Shown piece by piece: positions 46,700 through 58,899 of a stretch of 64,000 bases of DNA. The notes beneath the pieces are model-generated. The model saw only the letters and a program-made list of their open reading frames with translations. It searched no databases and was not told the DNA's origin. Each line of letters begins with the position of its first letter. Position 1 is the stretch's first letter. The stretch comes from Diabrotica undecimpunctata (taxonomy: Eukaryota; Arthropoda; Insecta; Coleoptera; Chrysomelidae): contig NC_092803.1 in assembly GCF_040954645.1 (NCBI RefSeq), forward strand, positions 68,544,427 through 68,608,426. The letters run 5' to 3'. A program made the translations under genes and the position numbers.

Positions 46700-49640
46700 A
46701 AGAGAAGCAGCATGTTATGATTAAAATGATGCAAAAATTAATGGACAAAACTAAAGAAATGATGATTGAAATAAAACAAGTAAGGAAAGAACAAATAGAA
46801 AATAATAAGCAATTAAAGAATATAAAGGAAGAAAACAAAAAATTAAAAAACGCAGTAACACAATTACAAGACAGAATGGGACATTTGTGGAAAAAAATAA
46901 AAGTTTGACCATATCAGGGATAAAAATAGATAAAGCTGATAGGATACTAAATAAAAGCATTGAAGCATTCATTTCCCAAGTACTGCAGGGTCAAATAAAA
47001 CTGAGGAATGTATCCAGTAACAGAATGATCTGACATTAAAAGAAAAGGAAATACAGAAAGAAATATTTTTAATAGCAAAAGAAGAAAATAGTAAAGTAAA
47101 ACAGACAAAAATAAGACACAAGAAGTTGATTATAAACAAGAAAGAACAGATGTGGGATGAAGAGAAAGAACAATTAAAAACAAATATATTTTTTTGACTA
47201 ATAGAAGAAATGTAACAGGAGAAATACGATATCTGGATATTCAAAAAAAAAAAAACGGAAAAATAAGCACAAAAAGGCAGCCAAGAATATCTAAATACAT
47301 GGTAAAAGTTGTGACATGGAATGTAAAGAGTGCTCATGAGCAGAGTTAAGAAACTTAGATCAAATAATGAAAAAATATAGAATAAATATTATTGTCCTGC
47401 AAGAAAGAAGCAACTGGGAAATTAAATAATAAAAATAGGAAAGAGCTTCCTGTTTAAGAGTGGAGGTATAAAGAGATATTTTGAAATGGGATTGGGGTGT
47501 CCGAGAAAGTAAACAAAGCAGTTTGTAATACTTAACAGTAAGGGAAAAGTATCGAAAAATAATTTTATTAACGGACATGCGCCCACTGAAGATAAAGATT
47601 TCGAAACCAAAACAGAATTCTACGAAAAGATGAGAACCCTAATAGGAGAATATACAGAAATATGAGACAAAAATAATCAGTGAAGACATGAATACGAAAG
47701 TTGGAAAAAAAGATATATAATGAAGTATAATAAGAGGATAAAGTTTGCATAAAGAATCTAGTGAATATAGTAAAAACAGAGAACAAAATGAAAATAATTA
47801 GCATAAGTTTTGATCATAAAGACAGTCACAAAGTAACATATAAAATTTGAAACCCCAATACTCTGGGGTATTGTCATTTAGGAATAAGAATTTAAAAGAA
47901 GGAGAATTTGGAGTGAAGTTATTGAATGTACTAATAAAGAATGGCTTAGCTCAGAGAAATCAATTTAAAGGGTCAGAGAGACACCAAATCTCAAGGGAGA
48001 ATTCGGGCTACCTTTCTACAGTTAGGATTGCCTTTGGGATAAAAGACCAATACATAGGATATTAAAATTATCTAAATAAGGGAGAAAATGAGACCTTGTA
48101 ATACAAACACTATACGTAAATATACGAAGTTGCCTAAGGTACTGAATATGTGACTCTGCCTGGGGGTTATGAGCACGAGGACTAGGTAGATTGATTAGCT
48201 CAGAAGCCGCGTTCATGCCCACAGTCAATCCCAAGCCAGGATAAAAGAGGACGGTTGATGGGCCAGGTTAGCATCCTACCCATTGTAAAAGCAAACAAGG
48301 CTCAAAAAACCAATATAAAGCCTCGGAATGAGACGGAACCTAAGATGACGAACCATGCAAAGAAAAAGAAAACGAGAAGAAAAAATAAGCCACAATCAGA
48401 TTAGCAACATGAAACATTACTTATTTCAACAACAAAGACCAAGAAATAATAGAAGAACTGATATAAAGCAGCAAGCAAGGATTAGATATCTGGGAATAGA
48501 TATAACTAGTTACGGATATGTTGAAGAAGAAGTACGACAACAAAGCTTAAAAGCAAGTAAAGTGGCGGGATCTCTTAATAACACAATCTGGAAGAAAAAA
48601 CACCTAAGACAAGACACAAAAACAAGAATATATAAAGCAGCAATTAGACCTATATTAACATACACGGCGGAGATAAGACCTGACACATCTAAAACGAAAC
48701 GGCTACAAGAAACAACCGAGATGAAAATAAGAACACTAGGATAAAGTCTGTAGGATAGGGAGAGAAGCAAAAACGTAAGAAGAGCATGCAATATAGAAGA
48801 CATAAATGGATAGGCAACAAAACGGAAATAGGAGTGGAACGAACACATTAGTAGAATGGCAGAGGATAGAATAGTACAAATAGCACGAGGTAAGTCACCA
48901 AGTGGACAAAGAAGTATTGACAGATCAATAAAAAGTTGGTGCCATAATTTAAACAATTTAGGAGGCTAATATTGAAGAAGCAAGAAGAAGAAGACAAAGT
49001 AACACGAACCTCCCTGATGGTAATGTAAAACATCAGTGAGACCATGACCTAATAGGACGCAAACATAATAAGGCATATAATCGACTGCAGGAATTACAGA
49101 GGTGCAGGTACCAACGGTAACCATACACTAGTAATAGCTAAATTAAAACAAGAACTGCCAATAATTTTAAAACCTGTTGGAGATAGATTAAATTACCAAT
49201 TAAAGCACCTTGAAGAGAAATAAGTAGTAAACAAACTAGAGAAATCTAGAAAAGACTAGAGCCAAACAGGAAATAAAAAAAGAATGGCAGACCATACAGG
49301 AAGAGTGTATATAAAGTGGCGTCAATACTGGTTCGGTGAAGAATGTAGGACAGCTTTGACAAGAAGAAACAAGGCAAAAGTAGAAAGAAAAAGAAAAAAT
49401 ACCCAAAATATGATAAAAAACTGTGTGGCTAAAAAGAAAGTTAAAAGAATTTGCAAAAGGAAAAAAAGAGAAACATAAAAAGAGGTAAAGGATGCACCAA
49501 GAAGTTAAGAGATATGAAAAAAACCAAAAAGAAAAATACAAAGTATTGCAAATACTACAGGAAAATTAAATATATGGGCTTCGAACTAATAGCAGTACTT
49601 CAAAGATTTTTTAAATACAGACTAAAAAGAGGACCTGGAA
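46700..49640 (+). pseudogene. LINE with ORF1 coiled coil and endonuclease, interrupted
   Basis: 46717-46908 encodes a charged coiled coil (EIKQVRKEQIENNKQLKNIK, ENKKLKNAVTQLQDRM), the usual start of a LINE ORF1. 47330-47700 gives the endonuclease in a broken frame: SGGIKRYFEMG, INGHAPTEDKDFETKTEF, YEKMRTLIGEY. After the insertion (47840-49037), the endonuclease end and linker resume: CRNYRGAGTNGNHTLVIAKL, then FGEECRTALTRRNKAKVERK and RICKRKKRE by 49480. RT is not recovered. Numerous stops. The part up to the insertion, and 49038-49119, are also present in the second duplicate. Confidence 0.7.
47840..49037 (+). mobile_element. Insertion in copy 1, mainly an internally deleted GAA-tailed LINE
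   Basis: Absent from the second copy, where CAAAGTAACAT joins directly to GAGATCATGT. It contains an unassigned 5' piece (47840-48100), the LINE 5' leader shared with 19020-19110 (CAGGTTAGCATCCTACCCAT at 48265-48284), then jumps to the LINE C-terminus: RIRYLGIDITSYGYVEEEV, KAAIRPILTYTAEIRPDTSK, EWNEHISRMAEDRIVQIARG, with a GAAGAAGAAGAC tail near 48972-48995. The middle of ORF2 is deleted. Confidence 0.75.
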
Positions 49641-49649
49641 GGAAATGAG

Positions 49650-51451
49650 AATTGGTAAGCATATGATAAGAGGACGTGCGAGAAACCAACTCTGAATGAA
49701 GTTAAAGAAGCAATAGATATCTAAAATTAACAAGAGGGTGGGAGAAAATGGTATTTTAGATGATATTTTTAAGGATCGTGGCAAAAGACTGCAAAAAAGA
49801 ATCTTCAGCTTAATATTAGCCGTCCTTAATTCTCTTTATGATGCAGCAGAATCAAAGCAACTGGATCAAAGCAATGCTATAAAATAGGCCGATTCTAACA
49901 GACCTGCAAAGAGAGGAGATATTGGCCGAAGCAGCTAGTGGGTGCTCACAAGAAGGTGTGCTTTCTCCTCTTCTGTAGTTACTCCTGGTGGATGACTACT
50001 TGATCTCACTCCTTGACGCACAGAAAGTAGAAGTGCATACCTATGCGGATGATCTAGTAATTATGGTAAGAGTAAAGTATGGTAATGTTCTATCCAGCAA
50101 ACTCCAAAGAACATTAAATATCTTTACTAGGTGGTGCGACAGGAAAACACTCTGGCAATCCCAGTAAAACAACAGTGGTCAGTTTTACAAGGAGATGGAA
50201 CCTAAATAATATCTGGATGTCTGCTCTGTATGGAGAAAATGTAAACGAGGCAAATGAGATAAATATCTAGCAGTTATCTCTAGATAAGAGGTTTACATGT
50301 AACGAACATTTGGAAAGAATAACCAATAAAGCAAAGCTTTCCCTTTGGGAATGTCGAGGATATGTGGGAAAACATGGGGTACGAAAGCCGCATAGATGTA
50401 CTGGCTATGTATGTAGTTCGACCTATGATTACGTATAGCGCACTAATACGGTGTTCTAAACGCCAAAAGACCGCCACAGAGATAACGCCACGAAGCAAGG
50501 CGAAAGGATAGTGGGATCAAATCTGGAGAGATAATTAAAAATCATCCAGAGTTGGAAATGATATCAGGTGCAAACCAACTTAAATATACTTTCGAAAAGT
50601 CGTTAATCGTCCCCTTTCTAGGAAGGGACGAATTAAAGTTAAGTAAAACGAATCTCATAAAGACAGATTAATGCTGGTATACATGCTAAAACCGATGAAG
50701 GAATTCCAGAATATGTGGAGAGAACCTAAAGTTAAGCCTTAGTAAAAGCTTAGGCAAATCTCTTTACTATCTTTCAAGCAGAACTTTATGCCCTAAAGAT
50801 GTGCCTGCAGAAACTAATAAGGATGAACTGCAGCGAGAGATCTATAAAAATTATATTTTAATAGCAAGGTAGAATTAAATACACTCATATTGAGTCCAAG
50901 TTTGGAACTGGAATCTGATATGGATCGAAAAAGTAACAAAGTAAGTTTTTATTTGGGTGTCCGGACATACTAGTATTGAAGGGAATGACAAATCGGACCT
51001 ACTTGCCAGGGGAGGGACCAAAGAAACATTTATATTCTCACAACCTTTCGTTGGCATAGTAAGAAGCCCAGCCAAAAGAATAATGTTGGACTGGGCGGAA
51101 CGGATGAAAAGTAACCAGTGGTACGAACAAACAGGTAGGTCTCTCATCTCAAGGGACATATGAACAAAATCGGATCAGACTGAGAGAAAGTGCAAATTGC
51201 AGATTCTGTCAAGCTGTGCAACTTTCCAGGGTTAGATAGGATAAGGCTTAATACATTTTAAGAAATTATCAACCCCCGAGCCTTACAACTTCGTAAAAGT
51301 GTCATCTAAGGCCACAGTAAGCTTTGTTGAAAAGAATGGGATAAAAGGACTACTATAACTTAGGGATGAACCACAATAGACCTCTTAGGTCGAATGGAAG
51401 GGTGGTTAAGCGCCCACTTATATTGAATCTAACCTAACCTAACCTAAACTT
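49650..51451 (+). pseudogene. R1/Jockey-like LINE: RT and RNase H, degenerate
   Basis: The plus strand reads ASGCSQEGVLSPLL (motif B, QGGVLSPLLW in relatives), EVHTYADDLVIMVRVKYGNV (motif C), TLNIFTRWCD, then LWECRGYVGKHGVRKPHR, and the RNase H end VWVSGHTSIEGNDKSDLLAR near 50950 with QPFVGIVRSPAKRIMLDWAE. Roughly ten stops and shifts. It ends with a TAACC-type run at 51429. The first half (49650-49900) is too decayed to follow. Confidence 0.75.
51429..51449 (+). repeat. (TAACC)n short array at a LINE 3' end
   Basis: CTAACCTAACCTAACCTAAAC; complementary to the TTAGG telomere unit of many insects. Follows the R1/Jockey-like LINE remnant. Confidence 0.85.
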
Positions 51452-52395
51452 ACAAGAAATTATTTACTCAGTAAATTCTAAAAACTTCCATTGCCTTCTT
51501 GATCTTTTAAACCGATTTCGTTGCCATCCTGCATTACGAAATCATGAGAAACTAATTAAGATTAGGCTTAAACATTTATTCAAAGATTTTGCCAACATTG
51601 TTAATTTTTAAGTGAGTAGGATAGTCTGGATCTTTGATTATAAACCTATCTAAAAGAATTGCTATATACATAGTTTGATAAAAATATTGGTTAATCAAAT
51701 TGAGATTTTTTATAATTCCATAAAAATAAGTGGCTTTCTGTTTCATACAGCCTATATTAGGTTTATCCGATAATTTTTCATCGGTGCCTATTTGTTTAAT
51801 ATCAAAATATTAACCAGATATTTGTAAAGGATCTCGTGTCTTTAGTGGTATATTTGTTTATAATAATATATTGTTTGTCCATGTTTGGCCTACTATAAGA
51901 GACGAGAATTACGTAGATATTAGCGTTGCAATACATATTAACGCATGGAGGAAGACCTCCAAAGGAAATACATAAAATTATTAGCGGAATGTTGAAAAAG
52001 ACAGTTAAATCATGTACTAGTAACTACTTTGAACGTATTATAGTCCGGGTAGTATCAATATTATGGTCTTTGGTATGTGGTGAGTTTTACTAAACAAACA
52101 ATACGTAGCAACCCTTGAAGGTACGTCAATTAGACGATTGAGCCTGCAGTTAACTTCAATTAACTTTATAAAAGAAATAAATATACAGTCTACGAGCTAT
52201 CGAAGAAGCAACAGATCCAAGGGATGAAACTATTCATGATCCTAAGCAAAACGACACTGCCCAATCTTAAGTATACACTATTGTTCATCTATAGTTGATT
52301 ATTATAAATATTGTGCTGGACAGAAAAAAGAATGGTCTAAACCTCATTCGTTCATCTTCATACTCTAATGTATGTACTCTTCATATGTAAATAAT
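51452..52395. other. Gene B intron, no recognisable feature
   Basis: AT-rich; nothing clearly coding or repeated was recognised. Confidence 0.45.
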
Positions 52396-52812
52396 ATACG
52401 GGGTGTCCCATAATTAATAAAACATTAGCTAATGGGTGATAGCTGACATCAAAATAAAGCGTTTGAGCTCGAATTGTTTAGGCAAAACGTTGCTAGTTTT
52501 CGTTCTAGAGGGTGATTCATTAATATTGTTTATATTATTTTTAGGGATATATTGAAAACTATTCAAGTTTGGTAAAACTAATATCATTTTCATATTAAGC
52601 ATACTAAATAATAGCAAGATAATAAATTTTACTTGAATCGGTTAAATAATTTTCAATATATCCCCAAAAATAATATAAAAAAATAATAATAAATCACCCT
52701 GTAGAACGAAAACCAGCAACATTTTGCCTAAACAATTTGAGCTCAAATGCTTTATTTTGATGTCAGCTATCACCCAGTAGCTAATGTCCAATTAATTATG
52801 GGATACCCTGTA
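52396..52812. mobile_element. Palindromic MITE (~417 bp)
   Basis: The whole unit folds on itself: TACGGGGTGTCCCATAATTA at the left and its near complement TAATTATGGGATACCCTGTA at the right. Internal matching blocks include GGGTGATAGCTGACATCAAA and TTGTTTAGGCAAAACGTTGC. Arms are about 180 bp. There is TA at each edge. No coding capacity; a non-autonomous foldback or Tc1/mariner-type MITE. Confidence 0.85.
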
Positions 52813-53275
52813 GAACGCTCAAATTTATAAAAATATGTCTGCATGCGTGACGTGTGAAGTCATTATAGATAGATATCAATATTGAAAAGTAAACCATTCC
52901 CTTAAGTTGGCTGATACTTTCATTTATACCAATAAAACTATTCTGCATAGAAAATAATGTAACAAATATTCATACTATTAGTAATAGTAAGAAGATAAGT
53001 CACATATTTTTTTAAATGTTTCAGTTCCTCCTCTTTAAATAACGCAATTATAAAAGTCCTCTTAAAGGAAAGCATTTAAAACAAATGGTTCTAGAAGGAA
53101 AAAACTATGGGCATTGCGTTTACAAGTAATTTAAAATTAGATACAAATTAATATTGCAAACACTAACATGATCTCTCCGTAAAAACATTAAAAACGAAGA
53201 TAATATTAAAAATTAGACACAGACTGAGGCCTTTAATTCAGATAAAAAAAAAGATGTGATGTTTGTTTAGGTTAA
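52813..53275. other. Gene B intron, no recognisable feature
   Basis: Nothing recognised. Confidence 0.45.
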
Positions 53276-53914
53276 GGCCAGGTTCCTCCAAATAATTTCC
53301 AAAAAATCCAATTTTTTTAAATTGCTAGAAAATACTCTTGGGAATAATATATAGAATGAATCCCAAAGGTCAGTGTGATCTTGAAGTAGGTAGAGTAGAG
53401 GGAGAGCGAAGCGCTCAAAGAGGTTAATCCGGCCCTTGAAACCACGTTATTTAAAACTGGGTGTCACTCGTATTTCGAAACTATTGCACTATCAAAATAA
53501 AACAAACGGCATTTTTCTCTTTAGATGTTTGTCTACGCTTGGTACAACAACAAAAAATATTGATAGTTATTTAAAAAAGTTAAAAACAATTAAAAGAACA
53601 AAAATGATCAAAAAATTCAAAAGTCCGCCATTTTGTTTCTTTTTGGCGAAAGTGTTCCAATGTAGTTCCGACTATGACCAATCTGGTATAGAATATGAAA
53701 CCATTTTGTTTTTTGCTGTTGGATGATTGATTTCTAAGAAAAGATGACACCCACCAACAAATTGAACAAATTTGGGCAGCCATTTTCAGATCCGCCATTT
53801 TGAAAAAAAGAAAAAAAAAATCTAGTAGTTTATTTAAGTTTGATTTTTAAATATCTTTTGTACTATAAATAAAATTTATTTAAAAAAAAACACAGTTTTT
53901 GTAGGAACCTGGCC
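53276..53914. mobile_element. Non-autonomous DNA element with GGCCAGGTTCC ends
   Basis: GGCCAGGTTCCTCCA at 53276-53290 and its reverse complement (one mismatch) at 53900-53914 define a 639-bp unit. TAA lies just outside the left end and within ATAAG at the right, compatible with a 3-bp PIF/Harbinger-type target duplication, but not exact. Internal repeats of CCGCCATTTTG. The 96-aa frame inside has no motif. Confidence 0.6.
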
Positions 53915-55015
53915 ATAAGAGCCATACTGATAGTACTGGAAATAAAAAAGTATAATTAGTACCATAAGTTCTCATTGCCCCAAGACTCACAAATCAATTG
54001 TTTCAGAGTTACAGAGGTTGATCATCATGACCATAGCCTCTCTAAAAAGTTTCAGTCAATTTAACTGAAGCACTTTTCCATACGTAAATAAGACATGAAC
54101 CAGGAATATTTGCACGAATACGACAAACAATGAAGCTAAGAGTTGAATCTTTCGTCACTTTTCAGGGAGTCGTTTTCTTTTGTAGCTTTGCAGCTATTTA
54201 AAATTTTATTAGTGGTACTTTTTGTTTTGGTTTTGTTATTGTATAAGATAGTTCTTGAGAATGTATTAATTAAGTATTTTATTTGCATAAAAACGGCGCC
54301 TCATATGGGAAAAAAGAAGAAACAGTTTTTGTCAAAAATTAAACGAAGACTTTAAAAACGTTTTTTAATTTAAAATATCTCAGTGGCGTACCATTTTTTT
54401 CTTAAAAAAATTGAGACCATTACCCGTATGAGCGCCAATGAAGAATATAAAATTTTTATTTATATAGAAAAAATGCCCAATAACTCCTTCTTAAACCTCA
54501 CCAAATTTCATTTGCATATCTCAACCAATTTCAGAGCAATAAACAAATCGTCTGTTTGTAAGAAAAATGTGTACACCCTGTATCTCGGAAAACGAAGTAA
54601 GTATATAGCAAAATGTCATTATTTAGTCATGCACCACCTGAAGTTTGTTACACTTATTTAGTAATACCCTGTATATTATATAAATATTTATTATTCAAAT
54701 GAACTAAAAACCGCTATTTTGAACCTCCGTTTCTTCATAAGAAAAGTCAGTCACTCTTTTACATTTTTTTAGGAAAATAAAAATTTATAAGGTTAATTTT
54801 TGTATTTTAATAATGTACCATTATATTCCAGTAAGGTATTTAAATTCCAATATTTTTGGAAACAGAGTAATTATTTATTCAAAGAGATGCTGCATAGTTC
54901 CCTGTATCATTTTTCTAATTTTACTAAGGGTTTAGCTACGATACTGTCGTCATTATTACGATCTACGATTAATGGATCAAGTCCAAATCCAAACTTACAT
55001 ACATCAGTTATATGT
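53915..55015. repeat. Probable old repeat with CCCTGTAT motifs
   Basis: 54360-54675 contains AAAATATCTCAGTGGCGTAC and two ACACCCTGTAT/ATACCCTGTAT motifs (54576 and 54665), typical of the edges of non-autonomous elements. No paired end was found, and the short frames 54143-54661 carry no motif. Confidence 0.35.
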
Positions 55016-56078
55016 GAGCTCCTTAAAGCACAAGTGGTGTAACTCCATTTTCCATTAATTTTAATTAAGGTCTAAATCATTTTCCGCATTAAGTATTTTA
55101 TATTAGCACAAATGATGTAAGTTATAAGTCATATAGTAACCATGCTGATAGATAACACATTTTGTGTTGTCAGTGAAGTCACTTATCTGTTGACAGCCAA
55201 AATGAAGTACGACGGATATACACCTATGTTCCTGCAACTGTTTTTGTTTTCACACGTGTCTCTGGATGTTAGTTTTTGATACATTAAGTTTCATTTGCAT
55301 ATTTAATTGGATTTAGTGTAGTTGAAAATTAGTTTTTTGATGAAGATCTCTTAGAGCCTGGCATAGTCTATAATTTAGGTTGCCATAAGCTTTCAACAAA
55401 AAAGAGATTCATGTATTGTTGAGAGGAAGTGACTGGATCTAGAGATGCCCAAGAAATTGGCGTTTGTTAATAAATGCAGTTGATAAATGCAGTAGATTCG
55501 ATAGAGAACTCCATTCACAATATTCTTTAAGGAGAATCTTTCGGATGAAATGCCATTCTTTAGCTAGACCTAAAGCCGAGATCTAAAAAAAGACGACCAG
55601 TATCTTTAGCTAATATAGATCAACCAAAACTATACAGTGGACCTTAACCTGTGACCAAAGAGAAAAAAAATGACATGAAAGACTTCCTTTTGTTCCACCC
55701 ATCCAGCATCCCTATTTTGAGAACTGTTTACTTCAGAAGATGCTCATGACATAGGGTCACTACAGTTAGATTTCAATATTGAAGATATGTAAATAAAGCG
55801 TTGTTAACTACAATATTAAATGAATTTTTAGTAAACCTTTCCTAACACGTTTACGAATATATTGCTGAATTTTTTTAAACAATATTAAATGTACGTATGT
55901 TAAACAAAATGGTTATATTTTTATTAATAATAACTAAAACAATCCTTTGTTAATACATTTTCGAAAATAAAACTTAGAATATTATATTGCTGATTTTTTT
56001 TATAACAATTCCAATAAAACATTACATAACTCAAAATATGGTTAATGTGAGTTATACCACTTGTGCTTTAAGGAGCTC
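55016..56078. mobile_element. DNA element with 30-bp inverted ends (~1.06 kb)
   Basis: GAGCTCCTTAAAGCACAAGT plus 10 bases at 55016-55045 is repeated inverted at 56049-56078 with one mismatch in 30. ATAT-like bases occur just outside both ends. No transposase is recognised in the 1 kb between, so it is non-autonomous or decayed. Confidence 0.75.
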
Positions 56079-56457
56079 ATATCTGTTTCCACTTATGTTT
56101 CACAACACTAGACAACTTTAAAAGTAAATATGGATACAATAACTAATAACATGTAACTTAAAATTGCATATAAAACTAAATATAGAAAAAAAATTAGATA
56201 AGCGATATTAATGGGGGATACTGAATTAAAAGTGACGTTAATGCCGGTGAAAATAACAGTGGAAATTTATAGGTGTAAGATTTTTCATTTTTAAGACTTT
56301 AAGACCGATTAATGTTCTCCGAATACTACAAAATCTCTATTTCTAAGTAATATATGCAAAATATTTTGTACTTTGCTAATATTGTTTTGTCCCATTTATT
56401 ATTGTTTATAACTTTAGGGGTTGATACATATGACTATAATAAAGAAATATTAAATAC

Positions 56458-56608
56458 CTTCTTTAATCTGCGTACTGGATACTAATGCCTCGCTATCATC
56501 AGTTATATTAAAAGTATTAGTGACGTTTCCACTTAGACTGGCACCAATAGTACTTAGAAAATACGAGAAAAACGCAATCAAAACAACTAACCGCGACTTC
56601 GGACCCAT
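56458..56608 (-). CDS. Gene B exon 1: signal-peptide exon
   Basis: Minus-strand ATG at 56608 (context AGCCACGATGG) opens MGPKSRLVVLIAFFSYFLST and IGA, a clear signal peptide, then SLSGNVTNTFNITDDSEALV, SSTQIKE plus one base (50 codons, phase 1). Donor AAG|GTATTT at 56457. Two N-glycosylation-type sites (NVT, NIT) follow the cleavage region. It joins in phase to 46450-45780 after a 10.0-kb intron. The immediately upstream 56610-56720 is the most GC-rich non-repeat sequence for kilobases, fitting a promoter or 5' leader. Confidence 0.65.
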
Positions 56609-57694
56609 CGTGGCTTTCCCAAAAAGTAGTATCGCATGACTGTGGACCGAGCACGTTGTGGCCGAACCTCCTCTTCTACGAGCGCGTGGTTACGAGGAAA
56701 GTCAAGAATGGTATCGCGGATGACCGACAAGAAATCAGAAATCGCTCTTGAGAACGTGCGGTTTCGATTCGATAATTCGTTCTAATTTATGATATGCAGG
56801 CTATTTGTTGCAGTTGTTTTATGTTCTGCTGTAATTATTAGTCTACATTGTTATTCGTAACAATAAGTAGTTTTGTGGGAATTTTATGTTACATTTAACA
56901 ATATGTGGTCTAGGCATATTTTATTCTACAGAAGTAAAGTCATTATTATATTAAATAGTGTGTTTCTCCTAAAGAACTAAAAGCTTTGTTCGTGTCTTAT
57001 TCTATTCTAACTTGAGGTTTTGTTTATTTGATTTTATCAAAATCGTTTTAAAATTCAAATTTTATTTTGTTTTCTTGTTTTTACATCGCTTTTTGATATT
57101 CTTTTCGTGTAGTACTAGTATTTTATTGGATGCATCTAATCTGATTTAAGATTTTTGTTTTCTTTGATCTGTGTTTGGGTATTTTACATATTATATCCTT
57201 GACCCACTCTCTGTGATATCAAGTTGATTGTATAGATTTATATACGATTTTTTTAGCTTTTACTGCCACTTCTTTTTTGACGACACCCTTGTCTTCTTAT
57301 TCTCAAACTTTTTTTTGATAATTTTCTACGTATTTTAATAGCGGTAATAATAATGATTATATTCATCCAAATTGCATAAGACTTCCTTTTATGTTTCAGC
57401 TTCCAGCACATTTTTTCTATTACTTTTCCCGAAATTGACCTTTTTTCATCTTTTAACATTCACCGCTTGATTGTTTGTGATTCTCTTCGATATTTTGATT
57501 TCGTTTTGCTTTTTATTTCGATGTCCAGCACACGCAACTTACGTTGTTGGCTTAAAGTCTCACTGACTATTACCTTTAGTCCTTACATTCAAATGTATCT
57601 TTTTTTCTTGTTATGAAATAATCTGATATTGACCTTGACACTTGTGTATGTGAAAATTTGACTTCCTCTCTTAAAAGAATCTATTTTTCCAAAC
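56609..57694 (-). promoter_or_regulatory. Upstream region of gene B
   Basis: The first 150 bases are GC-rich (CGCATGACTGTGGACCGAGC and beyond) and probably include the 5' leader and core promoter. No TATA box could be assigned. Beyond about 56800 the region is AT-rich with nothing recognised. Confidence 0.35.
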
Positions 57695-58261
57695 AATCGC
57701 CATATTTATTAGTATTGCTAACTCCAGCATATCATCTCTAGCTTTATTTCTACTTCCAAAGGTTAGTTCTCTATGTATTGCTTCATATACTCTTTTGAAT
57801 TGACCCATATGTACATTAAAAACCCCTTTCTAATATGGCCTTCTCCTCTGAAAGAATATCACTCAATGTGTCTTCTAAGTGATTATAGATACACTGAGTG
57901 ATATTTTATCATTGGAGAAAGTAATAATAAAAGGTGATTTTAATATACATATGGGCCAATCTAAATGAACTACTGAGTTAATGATTCATAGTCAGATTGA
58001 TCATTTTTATATGCTTTTCCACTATTTTTTTAAGAATGTCAGAGATCTTGGTATATGTTTAATTTTACATAAAAAAATAAAATAAACTCATAAATTTAAT
58101 TCATTTATTTGTGTTAAAATAGAGAAATAAATAATAAATTAATAATAAAATTAACTATTTAAAAATCTTTAAATAATTTTTGGCTGTTTCTAAGCGATGT
58201 TTTTACCATCTCAAAAAATATAATTGTCACTTGTTTTTGTCACAATTATTATTTGTCTAAA

Positions 58262-58690
58262 TTAACGTACTTTTACGTTAGAAGGATAATTTTTATCACT
58301 ATCATCGTTTCCTATTGACGTAAGCCCCATATTTTTGGATGTGCTTACCGCACCTGGATTTCTCCTACTCGTTAATATATTATTGATTAGCGTCAATATC
58401 AATCCAATTTTTCCTAAAAACGCACTCTTTATCATCGTAAAAAACATAGAAACCAACATCATAGGTATACTTGAGGAATATATGAAGAAAGGAGACACCA
58501 TCATAGAAAGTATCTTCTCCATGAATCCTTTTTCTTCTTTAAAATTTTTATTGCAGTTTTTGCGACGTCTTCTTTTTCTTTTACTTCCATGATCATCGGA
58601 GCTGTTATAACTACTAATAGTCCTAATATTATTACACCGATTTGATAGGTTTTCTCGTTACTTTTTGAATACGAACCGATAAGGATAAAA
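58262..58690 (-). pseudogene. Decayed copy of gene B exon 2
   Basis: The frame 58522-58262 reads MEKILSMMVSPFFIYSSSIP, MMLVSMFFTMIKSAFLGKIG, then NNILTSRRNPGAVSTSKNMG, nearly the same as exon 2, but the His/Asn-rich tail segment is deleted and the ending differs. The basic cluster upstream (58690-58520) is in another frame, and the first third of the exon, including the acceptor region, is deleted. It lies upstream of gene B exon 1, so it cannot be spliced to it in order. Non-functional. Confidence 0.85.
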
Positions 58691-58899
58691 AATAACAATC
58701 TTTAATGTTTATATTCAAAATAATGTGATAATTACAGACCAGATTAAAAGAATAAATTGGTCAAGATAAGCTCTTATATAAGCACACAATTTTGCAAAAA
58801 TAAGGAATAAGAAATAAGCATGATTAAGCATATAAATAAACCAGGATGAATTTTTTTAAGAAGGAAAATGACAAAGTGACTCGGAGAAAAAGGAAGAGA

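Larger units (their letters stand above)
45161..49119. repeat. Duplicated block, copy 1 (with later insertion)
   Basis: 45161-47839 and 49038-49119 align in order with 57695-59930. Shared landmarks include GCTAACTCCAGCATATCATC, gene B exon 2, the gap before it, and a LINE. Copy 1 carries an additional insertion at 47840-49037. Copy 1 retains the intact exon, so it is probably the source. Confidence 0.85.

Noticed and set aside
53436..53726. 96-aa plus-strand frame
   Set aside because: Lies inside the inverted-end element at 53276-53914 and has no motif.
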